This document shows, piece after piece, positions 45,060 to 56,035 of a stretch of DNA of 64,000 nt. Position 1 is the first letter of the stretch; every line of letters starts with the position of its first letter. Source of the stretch: Micrasema longulum (taxonomy: Eukaryota > Arthropoda > Insecta > Trichoptera > Brachycentridae); assembly GCA_022494885.1 (NCBI GenBank), contig JAGVSM010003568.1, forward strand, positions 83,137-147,136, written 5' to 3'. The notes under the pieces were generated by a model. The model saw only the letters and a list, made by a program, of their open reading frames with translations, was not told where the DNA came from and made no database searches. The translations under genes and the position numbers were made by a program.

Positions 45060-45545
45060 AAAAGTAATCATTAGGTTTTCGGAGACCAAAAATACGTACT
45101 GTTATATTATATTCACTCATATCTGGTTTGTGATAATATTCGATCAACCTTTTTTTAATCATTAGGCGTGAGTTTGAATGAGGACACGGCAATTTTTGAA
45201 AACGTATCTTATGTGGCTGTGATGTCACACTAGTCGACATAAGACACAAGACTTGATATATCTATCTTATTTTTTTAAATGAAGAACTGGTATTTTTTAT
45301 AATCTTCAAATGGACATTTTCATACCCGATTAAAAAAGTAAAATGTGTATAACTATGCTTAATACAAAAAATATGTATCCTTGCTTCGCGAAGAATGAAT
45401 GTCCGCTAATTCAGCAGCACATCTATTCAGATACCTTATACAAAAGAGATCACGAAGATAGAAGTTCAAAATTTTTGGGCAAATAATAGAAACTCGAATA
45501 TCTGTTTCTTTTTTAAAAAATAAAATGATATATAAGAAAAACCAT
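45060..45545 (-). repeat. R2 copy 1
   Basis: The reverse complement aligns with 62520-62825 and 55868-56035. Shared words: GTATAAGGTATCTG, GCTGAATTAGCGGACATTCA, AAGGATA-ATATTTTTTGTAT, GTGAAAATGTCCA-TT-AAGA, AGTCTTATGTC and GTGTGACATCAC-GCCAC. No ORF common to the copies was found. The nature of R2 (MITE-like or LINE UTR) is unknown. Confidence 0.7.
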
Positions 45546-45578
45546 AATAACATGATTCCGCTATTTATTTGTTTGTCC

Positions 45579-45756
45579 GCCCTCGTCGTCTAATGGCCAG
45601 CAAGTTTGTCTACCATAGAAATGTCTCGGGTTTAAATCCCGACACATTAGACGTAAAATATTTATTTAAAGAGATAAACACCCTTTCAAAATTGCACAAT
45701 TTATTTCATGGACCCTGGACTATCACTATCAAATGCGGAATGGGAATGATGATGGT
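45579..45756 (+). mobile_element. SINE-A with internal deletion
   Basis: GCCCTCGTCGTCTAATGGCC, AGCAAGTTTGTCTACCATAG, GGTTTAAATCCCGACA, GTAAAATATTTATTTA, TTTCATGGACCCTGGACTAT and a GATGATGG end. The segment with ATACGCTGCG and the GTGCCCTATGCACC block is deleted. Confidence 0.75.
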
Positions 45757-45774
45757 TTAAACTTTCACACTAGG

Positions 45775-46175
45775 GAAATACATCTTTTTTTACAATTTTG
45801 AAGTAGTAAAGGTTTATGAAATACTGTCCAGTAAAAATAATAATCTTGTTACTTATTAGTAGCATGAAAATATTTTTGGATTCCCGCAAACACAGTCATT
45901 CCAATGGCCATGCTCCTAATACGTTACGATTAATGTTTTTTTGTTTCTGACCATTCAAATTTGTTTAAAACATTATCACAAATCTTGACTTCACAACTAT
46001 CGAGGCCAAACACGCGTTTTTCTAGTGATGTACTTTTTTTAATGTCTTTTAAAAATTTATCTATAAAAACATTTCTTCACTATATCCAAATTGATTTTGA
46101 AAATTAAATTAATTATTCTAAAAAAAAATTATATATATTTTTATCGGTATTTATAGTATATGATATATCCCTATT
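45775..46175 (+). repeat. R3 copy 1
   Basis: It aligns over about 400 bases with 58930-59365. Shared words: GTGAAATACTGTCC-GTAAAA in variant form, TTATTAGTAGCAT, CTCCTAATACGT, GTCATTCCA-TGGCCA, AATCTTGAC-TCACAAC, GAGGCCAAACACG and ATATATTTTTATCGGTA. There is no ORF of interest. It follows directly after the SINE-A copy. Confidence 0.75.
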
Positions 46176-46850
46176 ACAAATAAAAACCAAATGTATTAAT
46201 TATTTTGAAGATATTTAAGTAGTTTGTATTCCCGTTTTATTTTATGTTTGGAAAAGCATACAATTTATTTGCAAAATATCAATAAAATGGCGGCCGCCGT
46301 GGTAAAATGGCCAAAGTGTATATTTTAGACACGAGGTTCTTGATGACTGACTAATTAAATGTTATATTTATCAAACCTGGGTGTTCTTAATTCACCACCG
46401 TTTTTGTCTGTTGGTCTGCTATGGCGCAAAAACCAATAATACCAACATATTATTAAACACATCCAAAGGTCGCGGCCGTACGAATGCAAATCAGAATGCA
46501 TTCATTTTAAATAAAGCAATTCAAGGTTTCTGCGCAGAACATATTATCGAAATTTTTACCGTGTTTCAATTTATATTTACTCAGCAGAAATATTATTTTA
46601 TACGCATTCACTTTTAGTCATTTTTTAAAAATAAATCGTCTTGATCGTAGAACAACGACGGATGTGCGAAAAATGCGACATTGGCCTTTTTTTATATTTG
46701 ACTGTGAAAAGGTGTTTCAAAGGCTTTATATTCCAAATTTAAAAAAATTAAATAACTTACCTAAGTATCGAACCATATTATTTTTTTACTTATTAAGTTC
46801 CGAAATAAAGTGTTGAAAAAAAAATTACGAATCGCTCTCGTTTAAAGTTT
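46176..46850. other. Unassigned DNA
   Basis: Near 46290, GGCCGCCGTGGTAAAATGGC with GAGGTTCTTGATGAC downstream could be a very degraded SINE-A head. Otherwise nothing was recognised. Confidence 0.3.
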
Positions 46851-46857
46851 AAAAATA

Positions 46858-47270
46858 TTCACGTACCTGGATCAGGCACGACAAGGTATGGTCTAAGGTA
46901 TCTGCTATACCTTGCTTTTAGTGAGTACAACAGGCTACCGGAGTCCTATAGAACGTCAAAAAATTGCTGTATTCATTTTAAAAATTACTACTTGAGGAGG
47001 TATGTGGAAAGTAAAATTTAGTTTTAAGTTCTTCTTTTTCCTCGGATATTTCTTTCTTACAATATGTAAATATTTCATATTAATTTTTATTATGAATTGT
47101 TTTCATTTCTTTGTATTATATATTTGCTTGCTACCTTATTTCAGTTTTATGTACATTTTATAACTTGTTACTATATTATTATTATTACCATGCCTTTATG
47201 TAAATATTATGCTGTACTAAAATGATTTTGTTGTAACTCCTGGGAGTACAAAATATTTTTATTTTTTTTA
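46858..47270 (+). mobile_element. LINE ORF C-terminus and UTR, family omicron
   Basis: The frame YNRLPESYRTSKNCCIHFKN followed by YYLRRYVESKI and a stop (46924-47020) shows the YN-LP--------F-----YL pattern. The UTR of about 240 bases ends with TAACTCCTGGGAGTACAAAA and TATTTTTATTTTTTTTAAT. It is a single copy in the window. Confidence 0.7.
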
Positions 47271-47379
47271 ATCACATGCGGCATTGTTCTACGATCGCGA
47301 AAAAATGTTCAATTTCATTGTATACAACAAGTGCCAATGAGCAATATTTTTTATTAATTTTTTATTCATAGAGATAGTT

Positions 47380-47418
47380 CATTACCAAATGGCAATTTCT
47401 TCAAATCAACCGACAAAA
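47380..47418 (-). mobile_element. LINE 3' UTR scrap, family eta
   Basis: The reverse complement (GGTTGATTTGAAGAAATTGC then CATTTGGTAATG) matches 14938-14975. It is too short to say more. Confidence 0.45.
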
Positions 47419-47589
47419 TTAATAGTTTTATATCCTGTAATTTTAAAATATATTTATCATTTATTTTTTTATTTATACCCCCATAAGAGTTTAATATAAT
47501 AACACTACTAATATAAGGTATTCTGAATAACCCATCATCGGGTGTAAATATAAACTGTTTATATTTTTCTTTTTATTATATAAATATAA

Positions 47590-47975
47590 GACGAGTGATA
47601 CTTCAATCCACAAATTTAGAATATCCAGTGACCGGTTTCATCGCTTTCGCTACATCTTCGAGACTGGTATCTTTATTTAAGAGTTCAATGTATTTATACA
47701 AAAAAGAGGTAAGGATAGAGAATTCAAAATAATATGAATGCAAATTAAATAAAGTTATTTTTATCTTAAGGATCATTGTCAATTTTTTTTCGGGTTAACT
47801 AATGAGTTGATATAATGCTATTTTAATGATTTTTATGATTTATATTATAAATTACAATGAACTTCCATCAAGAATTTTCACTTACAAACTTAAATCTTTA
47901 TGTTTACACATGATGATAGATAATTCAGAATACCTGAAACTAATAGTGTTATCATATTGAACTCTTGTGTGGTAA
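47590..47975. repeat. Possible inverted-repeat element with GACCGGTTTC-GAGACTGG
   Basis: CAGTGACCGGTTTCATCGC and TACATCTTCGAGACTGG at 47630-47672 are followed by AAGAGTTCAATGTATTTA. An inverted AAGAGTTCAATATGATA is at 47947-47967. The CCGGTTTC-GAGAC combination recalls R4. The inverted match is short, so this is tentative. Confidence 0.35.
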
Positions 47976-48379
47976 AATTTACGAAGTGTTTTATTTTAAA
48001 TAAATTTAGACAAAACGTTTTTTGCCTGTTCATTTGTGTTTTTTTTCCCAAAAATTCCTTATAAAAGTTTTATTACATATTTTAGTAAGCATTAATATGC
48101 AAAATTAATAAAAAAAAATATATATTTATGTTTTATATTATCTGTATATGCAATTTATGTTAAGTTATATTCATGTGTTTCAGAAAATGGTCGTTGATCT
48201 GTCTATTTATGTGTGTATATAATTAATATAGCTTTAAAATATTGTACTGGACATGTTATTTTCCCAATCGTTTACAGCCTTTTAATAAGTAATGTAAATT
48301 AAACATGTGTGTAATTGTAATTTAAAAAATGAACATGACATTTTTTAAGAACATCAATATTTTTTTTAATGTTTTTGAT

Positions 48380-48760
48380 ACACCCCTGCAGGGACGAAAT
48401 TCTCCTATGACCGAGAGCAAAATACGACTGAGAAAACTAATCCAATCTCTGAGTGAACCCTGAAACTTTTACCTAAAGCTAAACGACCCGGGGCGTGGGA
48501 GTTAAGACAATATTCATCCATATCCACACCAGGCAAGTAAACCAAGAAACGTTATGAAAAGAAAACGACCATCGTCAAACTTAACCAATTCGCATAAGGT
48601 AATATTTCGTTCCCTTTTCATCGCACCTCGACGACTTTCTCGTGTTTTGAACCCTGTGAACTGAATCTTAAAAAAAGTTCACAAAGTGCGCAACCGTCTC
48701 GCCAGTGGCGTAATCAGGCGAAAGAAACGTTATTTATATTTTAGACAAATGTAAAATTTT
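48380..48760. other. GC-richer island, unassigned
   Basis: About 380 bases are clearly less AT-rich than the flanks (CGACCCGGGGCGTGGGAG, CGCACCTCGACGACTTTCTC, CGCAACCGTCTCGCCAGTGG). There is no long frame. It lies upstream of the 50-codon ORF at 48799, and a promoter or untranslated exon is conceivable. Confidence 0.3.
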
Positions 48761-48798
48761 TACTGTGAAAAAAGGCAACTTTTTGTGGCAATAACTAA

Positions 48799-48951
48799 AT
48801 GGATTTTAGACGAAAACACGTAGAAACTTTGAAAAATAACGGTCGTCTTCAAAAAGTACTTCCAACAAATAAAAAATATTATAGATGCGGTATGTGTGAA
48901 CTTCTGAGTTCGATGATCTATGATTTTTATTTACATAAAATGACACAATAA
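48799..48951 (+). CDS. Small ORF with a C2H2-finger-like motif (hypothetical)
   Basis: The ATG-to-TAA frame has 50 codons. Residues 28-50 read YRCGMCELLSSM, then IYDFYLHKMTQ. The spacing is C-x2-C-x12-H-x3-Q, so it follows a C2H2 zinc finger except that the last histidine is glutamine. The conserved F and L of a standard finger are replaced by S and F. The N-terminal half is basic. Translation context is weak (T at -3). It could be a decayed exon of a finger protein, a domesticated or transposon-derived piece, or chance. An AATAAA overlaps the stop. Confidence 0.2.
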   Translation: MDFRRKHVETLKNNGRLQKVLPTNKKYYRCGMCELLSSMIYDFYLHKMTQ

Positions 48952-49563
48952 AAGTTTAGTTTATACCTAATCATATGGTATTTTATAGGTAATTAATAAT
49001 TGTTTTCCCAAATATGTTAGGTGCCGACGTAAATTTTCACTGACAAACTTGTTGAAACTTTTACTAAAAAAATGTATATGTTTTCTTTTTATTTTATAAA
49101 AAAAAAACACGGTGCACAATCAAAATTAGTAACAAATAAAAAAACATTCAAATTAGTTACTGAAACTTCTTGAAGGAATTTGATTTTAATTATAATATAC
49201 AAAAAAGATTAAAGCCAGACCAGTATGATAATATTGCGAGGGCGATTAAACCATTTATTAGCACATCAAACTAATATGATTAAAGCGTCAACCTGTCTTT
49301 TATTTTTTAAAAGTCATTCAATCATTTATATTTTTTCCAACATTACCTAATTATTTATATTAAAAATTCATTTAAGTTATATGTATAGCTTGGTTCGTAC
49401 TATTTTGAGATGGATTTGTAATAAAGCTAAGCGTATTTTTTTATTGTGTTTACGCGTATGATCGTGTGTAATATGTAATTTTATAAAAATAAATACATTG
49501 ACATTCGTTTGGTATAATCTTGAAAAAATATTTCGGTTGCTGGTTTATGTAAATATACGGTAC

Positions 49564-50375
49564 GGTGGGGCTAGTTGAACATAGAAACAAGTTGGGAACT
49601 TAAAATATCTAAAAAACTGCGCTTTTTCTTATTAAAGAAAGGGGAACAAGGAAGAAGAATACATCACGCGACCGTTAGTTGCCACGTGGCTAATGATAAG
49701 TGCTTGGACGCTTTCTTTATTTTGAGACTAAAAAGAAAAAAATTCGTTGGTTGCTATTTTTCTCCTAGACTAATAACAAAATAGCCACTTACGATCACGT
49801 AAGTGCTGATATTTTACGAATTTATTTTACTTCTGATTACAAATACCCGTTTGATCCCAAGTCTTGCCGTTTTTTAAATAACCTTATTTTCGTTTCTCAT
49901 TAGTCTATTCGGGTTTTTTTGGGCAGGCTTGCTCAACTTGAGGATAATTAACTCTGCATTCATATTTTTGATCTCATAATAATTTACTTTTCTAATATAC
50001 TTAGAAAGCAATACTTAAACATAATTTTCAGCACAGTTAGTAACAAGATTAGACGAAGACGAAGATTAAGAGTAATTATGATTGCTTACTTTTGATTTTA
50101 TTTTGTTGTGGAAACAATGTTTTTTTCTTCTTTGAACTATTATTACTAGAGTTTAAATTATATATTTGATTATAAACCATAGTTTTAGTGAAAATTCGTC
50201 CAATTTGCATGTCAATATTGAGCCCAGTCTTTCCATTGCTCAACTAACCCCACCTATGGAGCAGGTTATGAATGTGAGAAACTACCGAGTTGAGCACAAC
50301 TTGCCTTATACGCTTGCTCAACTTACCCCACCTATGGAGCAGGTTGAGCAACTCGGTAGTTTCTCACATTCATGA
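49564..50375. repeat. GTTGAGCA repeat cluster: direct plus inverted repeats
   Basis: A 32-base direct repeat (50236-50267 and 50314-50345, one mismatch: TTGCTCAACTWACCCCACCT then ATGGAGCAGGTT) interleaves with a 25-base perfect inverted repeat (50268-50292 and 50349-50373, ATGAATGTGAGAAACTACCG then AGTTG). An inverted match to the direct repeat core lies 670 bases upstream (49564-49580, GGTGGGGCTAGTTGAAC), and GGGCAGGCTTGCTCAACTTG at 49921-49940 is another partial. This suggests one element of about 0.8 kb with complex ends. No transposase was seen. Confidence 0.65.
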
Positions 50376-50469
50376 CAATATCTTTAAAACCAGAACTAAA
50401 ATCTTTTTATTTTCTAAAGACCTTTGAAGAAATGTAAATTATTTATCTAATATTGAAGGAATCAAGTCA

Positions 50470-50818
50470 ACCTACCCTACCAAGGTACTAGTTCGTGACT
50501 TGATAGAGACATACAAGATACTCAACAATCACTATAGCCGCCCAAATTTGGATCTTATGTTCAAGCTTCGTCTTCGAGACCACAGTCCCAGGCTGAAAAA
50601 AACCAAGTTCAATCTAAATCCACTGAAGCATTTTCTGAGCAAGAGCTGCCATAAGAGCTAATCTCATCGTGTAGTATACATAATGGACTAGATTTGTTTT
50701 GGACAAGTCAAAGTTTACCAACAACTAACATTCTTTAGAATAGATTTATCCCTATAAGCTAAAATTAATCAAATCAAATAAAGCTCGCTTAAAATTAATA
50801 TAATAATAATAATAATAT
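50470..50818 (+). mobile_element. LINE ORF C-terminal part, family rho
   Basis: A frame open from at least 50485 to the stop at 50661 reads VLVRDLIETYKILNNHYS, then DLMFKLRLRDHSPRLKKTKF, NLNPLKHFLSKSCHKS. RGDLIETYKIL----------F-L-----RGHS-KL-K-RF--N-R--FFS-RVV--WN-LP is a familiar LINE C-terminus. Traces of VVY, NGLDLFWTSQSLPTTNIL follow in another frame. The end is a (TAA)n tail at 50798-50817. Confidence 0.8.
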
Positions 50819-51804
50819 CATTATAAATATAAGCAGGAAGGAATTAAATAATTTACACATCAAAGGAATAATAATAAAAAAAATACCAAATTAAAAAAAC
50901 ATACATTAAAATGTTTTTCTTTTATTGTATATATTTTTTTATTTATCTATTATTTGCTCAAAATGTTCACTCCACATCATTGCTCGGTATCAAATTATTA
51001 AAGAAGACTGCAGAGAGATATTTTCTCTGGAATTTTATGTTTCCTCCAAGAGTTCCTTCAAGTCACTGAATCACACACCTCTATACCACCTTTTCCTGAA
51101 TTGTGTATGTAAAAAAATATAACGCGGAGAAGCACCTACACACTATATACTACCCCCCCCCCCCTCCCACACTGTATACATCTACGATGTTACGGTGTTT
51201 GCAATTTACTTTACGAATATATGGGAAATTTCGTTTCTCTGTGGACTGCCGTCTATTTTTTATGCTTAGTAAAAAAGTTCTTTTGGGTCCCGCCGAAACA
51301 TATTTCATGGTCGGAATAAAAATATCCTCATTTATTTCGTTCAAGGGCACGCCATTTCACGCTTTTTCTCTTTAGCTGTACAGAAAATAGTCTTAGGCTA
51401 TGGGGAGTCTGTACCTATGGAATCTACGCCAATATATTGATCAGCACTCATTTTTTTAAAAAACACTGAGTAAGAAAGTACCCGTAATTGTACGGACCTT
51501 TGCATGATATAGGTGGATCTATAAGGGCCACTGGCCTAAATTGCAATAACACAGGAAAGTCTTTTTTCAACCACTCTGTAGCGATATAATAAACTATCTG
51601 TAATGTAATGTGGCACAAATAAAATTTGAGCACCTAGTCATAGGTGTATATATGTTAAGTTGACGATGACCCTCTAAAAAATGTTGGTAAGAAAAAAATT
51701 AAGTCTGACATTAGCCCTTATACATTCCTGCTACTGATTTTTCTGACGACATTGAAAACAAAACGGTTGAATGGAAGAATCAAAAATAATCTTAGATTAA
51801 CAAA

Positions 51805-51988
51805 TTACGACAGAGATGGAGAAGATTTTGGAGAAAGAAATATGGAGGTCCAGATATTTACATGGCTTATGACCTGTCATTGGCTGTTTTAATTGCCCAC
51901 CTTACACACTGTGTAACATTCACCATTTCACCTATGTTCGAACATCCATATTTTAAAAATCCTGAATCAGAAAATTGAGTAGAGATAA
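51805..51988 (+). repeat. R1 copy
   Basis: CAAATTACGACAGAGATGGA, GGAGAAAGAAATATGGAGGT, TTTACATGGCTTATGACCTG, TCATTGGCTGTTTTAATTGC and CTTACACACTGTGTAACATT, CACCATTTCACC. Both ends are truncated. A SINE-A starts directly after it. Confidence 0.75.
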
Positions 51989-51990
51989 GT

Positions 51991-52250
51991 CTGCCTCATT
52001 ATGTAGTGGTTGGCGCATTCGTCTACCATTTTTGAGGTCCTGGGTTAGATTCCTGGTAGGGTTGAACGTAAAATATTTATTTAGGACGTTGTTCAAACTG
52101 CAATATTTTATTGTTCCTAGACTGGCAACTGTAGCGTAGGACAGACCAGTTTACATTCATGTAAGAGATGATCGAAATATAGTGCGTTTGGTTTACAAAT
52201 GCAGTGCCCTATACGCCACTGCGTACTGAAAGGGAAGTGGTGACGATGAT
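51991..52250 (+). mobile_element. SINE-A, near full length
   Basis: GCCTCATTATGTAGTGGTTG, GCGCATTCGTCTACCATTTT, GGTTAGATTCCTGGTAGGGT, GTAAAATATTTATTTAGG, TTTTATTGTTCCTAGACTGG, CAGTGCCCTATACGCC and a GATGAT end. All landmarks are in order. Confidence 0.85.
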
Positions 52251-52439
52251 AGGTGTGTCTTTATCTTCGCAGTGCTAAAGTTGTGTACAGTGATTAATTA
52301 GATATTTAATTATACACAGTTACATGAATTCATGAATCCCAAAATATTACAAAATTCCTACTCCGCAAACGGCGCAAAAGGAAAACAATATTTAATAAAC
52401 GAGTACAATAAAACAGAGTAAAAATACAGAGCAAAAGTA

Positions 52440-53058
52440 TCAATGATAGCAGTACTCTTAATGCCGAACACTCTTCAAGTGATTCACTCTTCAAAGAATT
52501 TCAAGTGCTGGATATTCGTCAACAGTATATATTGAGGTCAGTAGCGGTCACACATCTCAACAGGGAAAAATACGCAAGGGTTTGTCATGTTCATAATACT
52601 AGACACTCCAATAAGGATCTGATTCTACAGAGAGGAGTCAATACTTTTTTGGCTCAAAGGCAGCAATATTATATAGGCCCGAGGGTATATAACCTTATCC
52701 CAGTTTCGTGGAAATGTGGTGGGATTGCCAGGCGGAGGAAGGTGTTGACTGCATTCTTAATCCATATTGGTCGGAGAGAGTCAGAGAATTTGTTGTCCGA
52801 TGTAGAAGGACGTAAGCTGGTTGCTTGTTTTACTAGTAATGACTTGGGACTTAGGATATAGAGATTTTGGTATTATTTATGTTTTTCTCTGGATATTCAT
52901 TGTTTAGCTTTAAGACTGAATAAGCACACATTATGATAAAACTGTAAATAATGTTAAATATCATCATGAAATACATAATTAACTGCCTTAGAACGGGGAA
53001 GCTATCCCTAGTTAGGCAGTTTAGATGAACCAACAGCAAAAATAAAAAAAATGTTTGT
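52440..53058 (+). mobile_element. LINE 3' fragment, family pi
   Basis: Frame 52449-52861 reads NAEHSSSDSLFKEFQVLDIR, QQYILRSVAVTHLNREKY, HNTRHSNKDLILQRGVNTFL, AQRQQYYIGPRVYNLIP, RRKVLTAFLIHIGR and a long tail. HNTR----L-------T---QRS-----P--YN-IP is the LINE C-terminal pattern. The UTR of about 190 bases includes GGGAAGCTATCCCTAGTTAG and ends CAAAAATAAAAAAAATG. The coding part has no internal stop, so this copy is less decayed than most. Confidence 0.8.
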
Positions 53059-53099
53059 TTACTTTTACTACTGAATTAATTTGTTGTATAAATAATTAC

Positions 53100-53292
53100 T
53101 TGTATATTGCTGTAATAAATATGTAAAATAAAAATAATAAAATAAAAATATAAAAATAAATAAGAGGACCGGAAGGTCTGTTGACGAATGACAACATTCC
53201 GACTTCTCCTGGTGAGTTTTCTGTGGTTTCCTCGTCACCAGAGCAAACGCGGAGAACCTTCTAAAACAGGCCACAGCTGAAACACCCATCCG
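53100..53292. repeat. Probable transposon UTR piece with AAAT-rich side
   Basis: A low-complexity AAATAAAAATAATAAAAT stretch (53120-53163) adjoins a GC-richer block (AGGACCGGAAGGTCTGTTGA, CGACTTCTCCTGGTGAGTTT, GGTTTCCTCGTCACCAGAG). The sharp composition switch suggests a retroelement end. No second copy is present, so the orientation is unclear. Confidence 0.35.
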
Positions 53293-54140
53293 ATTTTTGC
53301 ATATTATTAACATATACACTATATAAAGTTTTCATCAAAGTAATTTTAAACCTTGTGCAAGGTAAAAAAAATATTGGAAAATAATAAAAATGTTAAAAAA
53401 GGGAAAAAAAACATTCTTGTAAGAAAACGTGCTTTTTTATTTGCCCGGGAATCAAAACAGAAACACTAACTGAATATACAAAATCTAATAAATTAGAGAC
53501 GTTTTATTAGCGGAGCGTCCCACAGCGTTGATTGGTGGATTTTTTTGATACAGTCCATTTGAGCGAGTAGGTACTCCGGAATTTACCTCACGTACTTGCT
53601 CTATGGGAGGCGTGACGTAATACCCGGCCCGAGTCGGCAGTACCTATGGCGAAGGTAAAATTTATGGCAAACAACACGATGAAAGAAATTGTAAATAATT
53701 TATTCGGTCGTCCAATGCAATGGCCGGCTCGAGAAATACTCCGCATGCCGAGATGCTTTCGTATTTTTATTTTGTATTACATACATTTGTAATGATGTAT
53801 TCACCATGGGAAAATAAATTTCTAAAAATGTTAGGAAATTCTCACAAAAATGCAAAGATGAATAAGAGTCGAGTCTAATATTTCCGTTTTAAATTGAGTG
53901 CTTTGTCTGCATATTAATGAAGAGTTCAAAAATGCTTTACATGGCCTATGAACGAATGAAGACAATACCAAAAAAAATATTTTAAAATTTTCAACACATA
54001 AGACTCAATTTTCTGTGACATCCCACTATTGATTTTATCGTCTGCGTGAATATAATAATTTCATCGTTAATATGTTTCTTGTACATGTTTTCTTTTATTT
54101 ATTCATATTTTCTTCCATTATAAACTGTGATCAATAATAA
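53293..54140. other. Unassigned DNA
   Basis: A GC-richer patch at 53510-53770 has no coding frame that I can support. Confidence 0.35.
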
Positions 54141-54141
54141 A

Positions 54142-54525
54142 AATAATGTGACCTCACTGGGGTTACCCGTGCCGAGGACACTTAGCAATATACTTTTATT
54201 TTATTTTATATTTTTACATTTGAGAATAAACAAAGAAGATTTAATAAACAGAGACAATTAACAAAATAACAGACAATTTTAAACACTACGTATTTATGTT
54301 TATAAATAATTTATATACATCTATATTATTTATATTACAAAACGCACGATGAAATAACAAAAATATAACGTGGGCTTTATATAAGTGGAGCAGTTGATTC
54401 AATATTGGTTTCGGCGAATCAGACAATCCATTTTACTTCTACCTAGCTCCACTATCCATTTTGTTATAGCCTTATTAAACATTTTCTCGTTACTTATTGT
54501 TTTAATAGATAGTGGAAGTTGTTAA
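54142..54525 (-). mobile_element. LINE ORF C-terminus and UTR, family sigma
   Basis: Minus-strand frame 54521-54399: QLPLSIKTISNEKMFNKAIT, KWIVELGRSKMDCLIRRNQY and stop. It has the LP--IK-----K-FKKA-K-WL--------EF pattern. The UTR runs to GTCCTCGGCACGGGTAACCC and CAGTGAGGTCACATTATT, with its 3' end at 54142. The same UTR flanks the RTE-like insertion at 32012-33175. Confidence 0.75.
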
Positions 54526-55029
54526 GTAAATAACAGAATTTATCGAAACTATTCCTGGACGAATACATTTCGTTCCCATCCTTCCTTTGATCCATCCTTA
54601 TGGTACCTACCTAACATCAAGATAGAAGATATTCAAATTTAGAAGATTCGGATTTAGAACAAAAACATAACAACATTTTTGACTTGACCTAAAATCGGAT
54701 AAAAAGTGGTTGGAATCGTCGCGCGTAGTGGAAAACATTGTATAGTTCATTTTGTGATCCATTGCCAGAAATTGAAGAAAATTAAAATTATATTAAATGT
54801 AGGTATTCATTTCATGTTCCAGTCCTTTCTCAAATATTTCCCAATAACAAAACTGAATGAAATTCGTCTTTCATTTACAGTCCGCCTTTTTGCTAACAGA
54901 AGTAGGTTATAAATTTTAATTGAATATTACTTGAAGTTCCTTTGTCCAAAAGGGGTCATAATTTATATTTGTTTGTATGTTCTTCAGTGATTTGATTAAA
55001 CAATAATATCTATTAATAAGCTGTGCTAC

Positions 55030-56035
55030 GAAATTCCATTACATGTGGTGACGTAACATCATGTTACCTCAAGCAAAAGATAGAATATTCCTAAGTACAG
55101 ATATTTAAATAATTCCTTTCCCTAATTCATAAAAATTATAATACAAATAAGGTATTTCATGGGCCAGGTAGCAGAGTGTAATCATCTGGAAAAGAGTACC
55201 TTGTCGGCACCATGTGAAGGAGCTGATAAAAGGGTACTCCCAAAGTTTTGCTTTTGACCTAATAGAACTGAGCCGAAATCAACTGAGGATTATCACTGAA
55301 ACCCGCCCAGGGCACTGAAACTCATAAACACATTATATGTGAATGTGATGCTTTGTATCATTAAAGGAGCCTTATCTTCGGGGGTCCACTGGTTAAACCT
55401 GAGGATGTTAAACAGCTCGCCCCTTACTTAATAGCCCAATACTTTACGAATCTGGGCTTGGAGAGGGAGATTTTGCAAAATGTTAACTCTCACCTTCCAC
55501 ACAGTAGCCAGGCTCTTTATAGACCTGGGCATGGAGGGCGAGAACTATTCACGGGGACCTGTCACAATAGATCTTTACAGGTCACAGTGATATCAGGAGC
55601 TTGCATATCACTGACCCCCATCACTAATTTAGACTTGTTATAACAAAATTAATTTAATAGAATAAACACGCCTGTCATATAACTAGCATCCACTCCCACC
55701 TACTGCCAATAATCAACTAATTGAACGATTTTCATTCTTTTTTCTTGTCTTTTCCACACAAAAACCGGCCACAGAACAGCGTCTCTGTCTTGTCATAAGT
55801 TTTATTTTCGTGCTCTTTATTATACAGTCAAACAGATTTATTGTGGTATTGTTATTTTATTCGTATAATTATTTTTCGCATAGTAAGGATAAATATTTTT
55901 TTTATTAAAACCCAGAACATTTATTCAAATTTAACTTTCCAAACTCGATGTGAAAATGTCCATTTGAAGATTGATGTGTAGACTTGTGTTACATCACAGC
56001 CACACAAGATACGTTTTCAAAAATTGATGTAATTT
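55030..56035 (+). repeat. R2 copy 2, split by a LINE
   Basis: 55030-55155 (GTGGTGACGTAACATCATGT, AAAAGATAGAATATTCCTAA, CAGATATTTAAATAATTCCT) matches 62418-62520. 55868-56035 (AAGGATAAATATTTTTTTTA, GTGAAAATGTCCATTTGAAG, ACATCACAGCCACACAAGAT, ACGTTTTCAAAAATTG) matches the later part of R2. Between them lies a LINE with RNase-H-type tail. The split explains the gap. Confidence 0.65.
55160..55650 (+). mobile_element. LINE C-terminus with RNase-H-type tail
   Basis: Frames give RGY-like text, then LSRNQLRIITETRPG, and after a gap TETHKHIICECDALY. These are followed by PLVKPEDVKQLAPYLIAQYF and TNLGLER. A C-terminal RNase H domain followed by a zinc-knuckle-like C--C----ET--H-L-EC-AL and PE----L-----F-----L is known in I/R1/LOA-type LINEs and their fossils. 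The zinc-knuckle core between TRPG and TETHKH is deleted. The UTR has TGTCACAATAGATCTTTACA and GGTCACAGTGATA. Confidence 0.7.

Noticed and set aside
46290..46350. Another SINE-A head
   Set aside because: GTGGTAAAATGGC and a GAGGTTCTTGAT word are suggestive, but the B box is not recognisable and no body follows.
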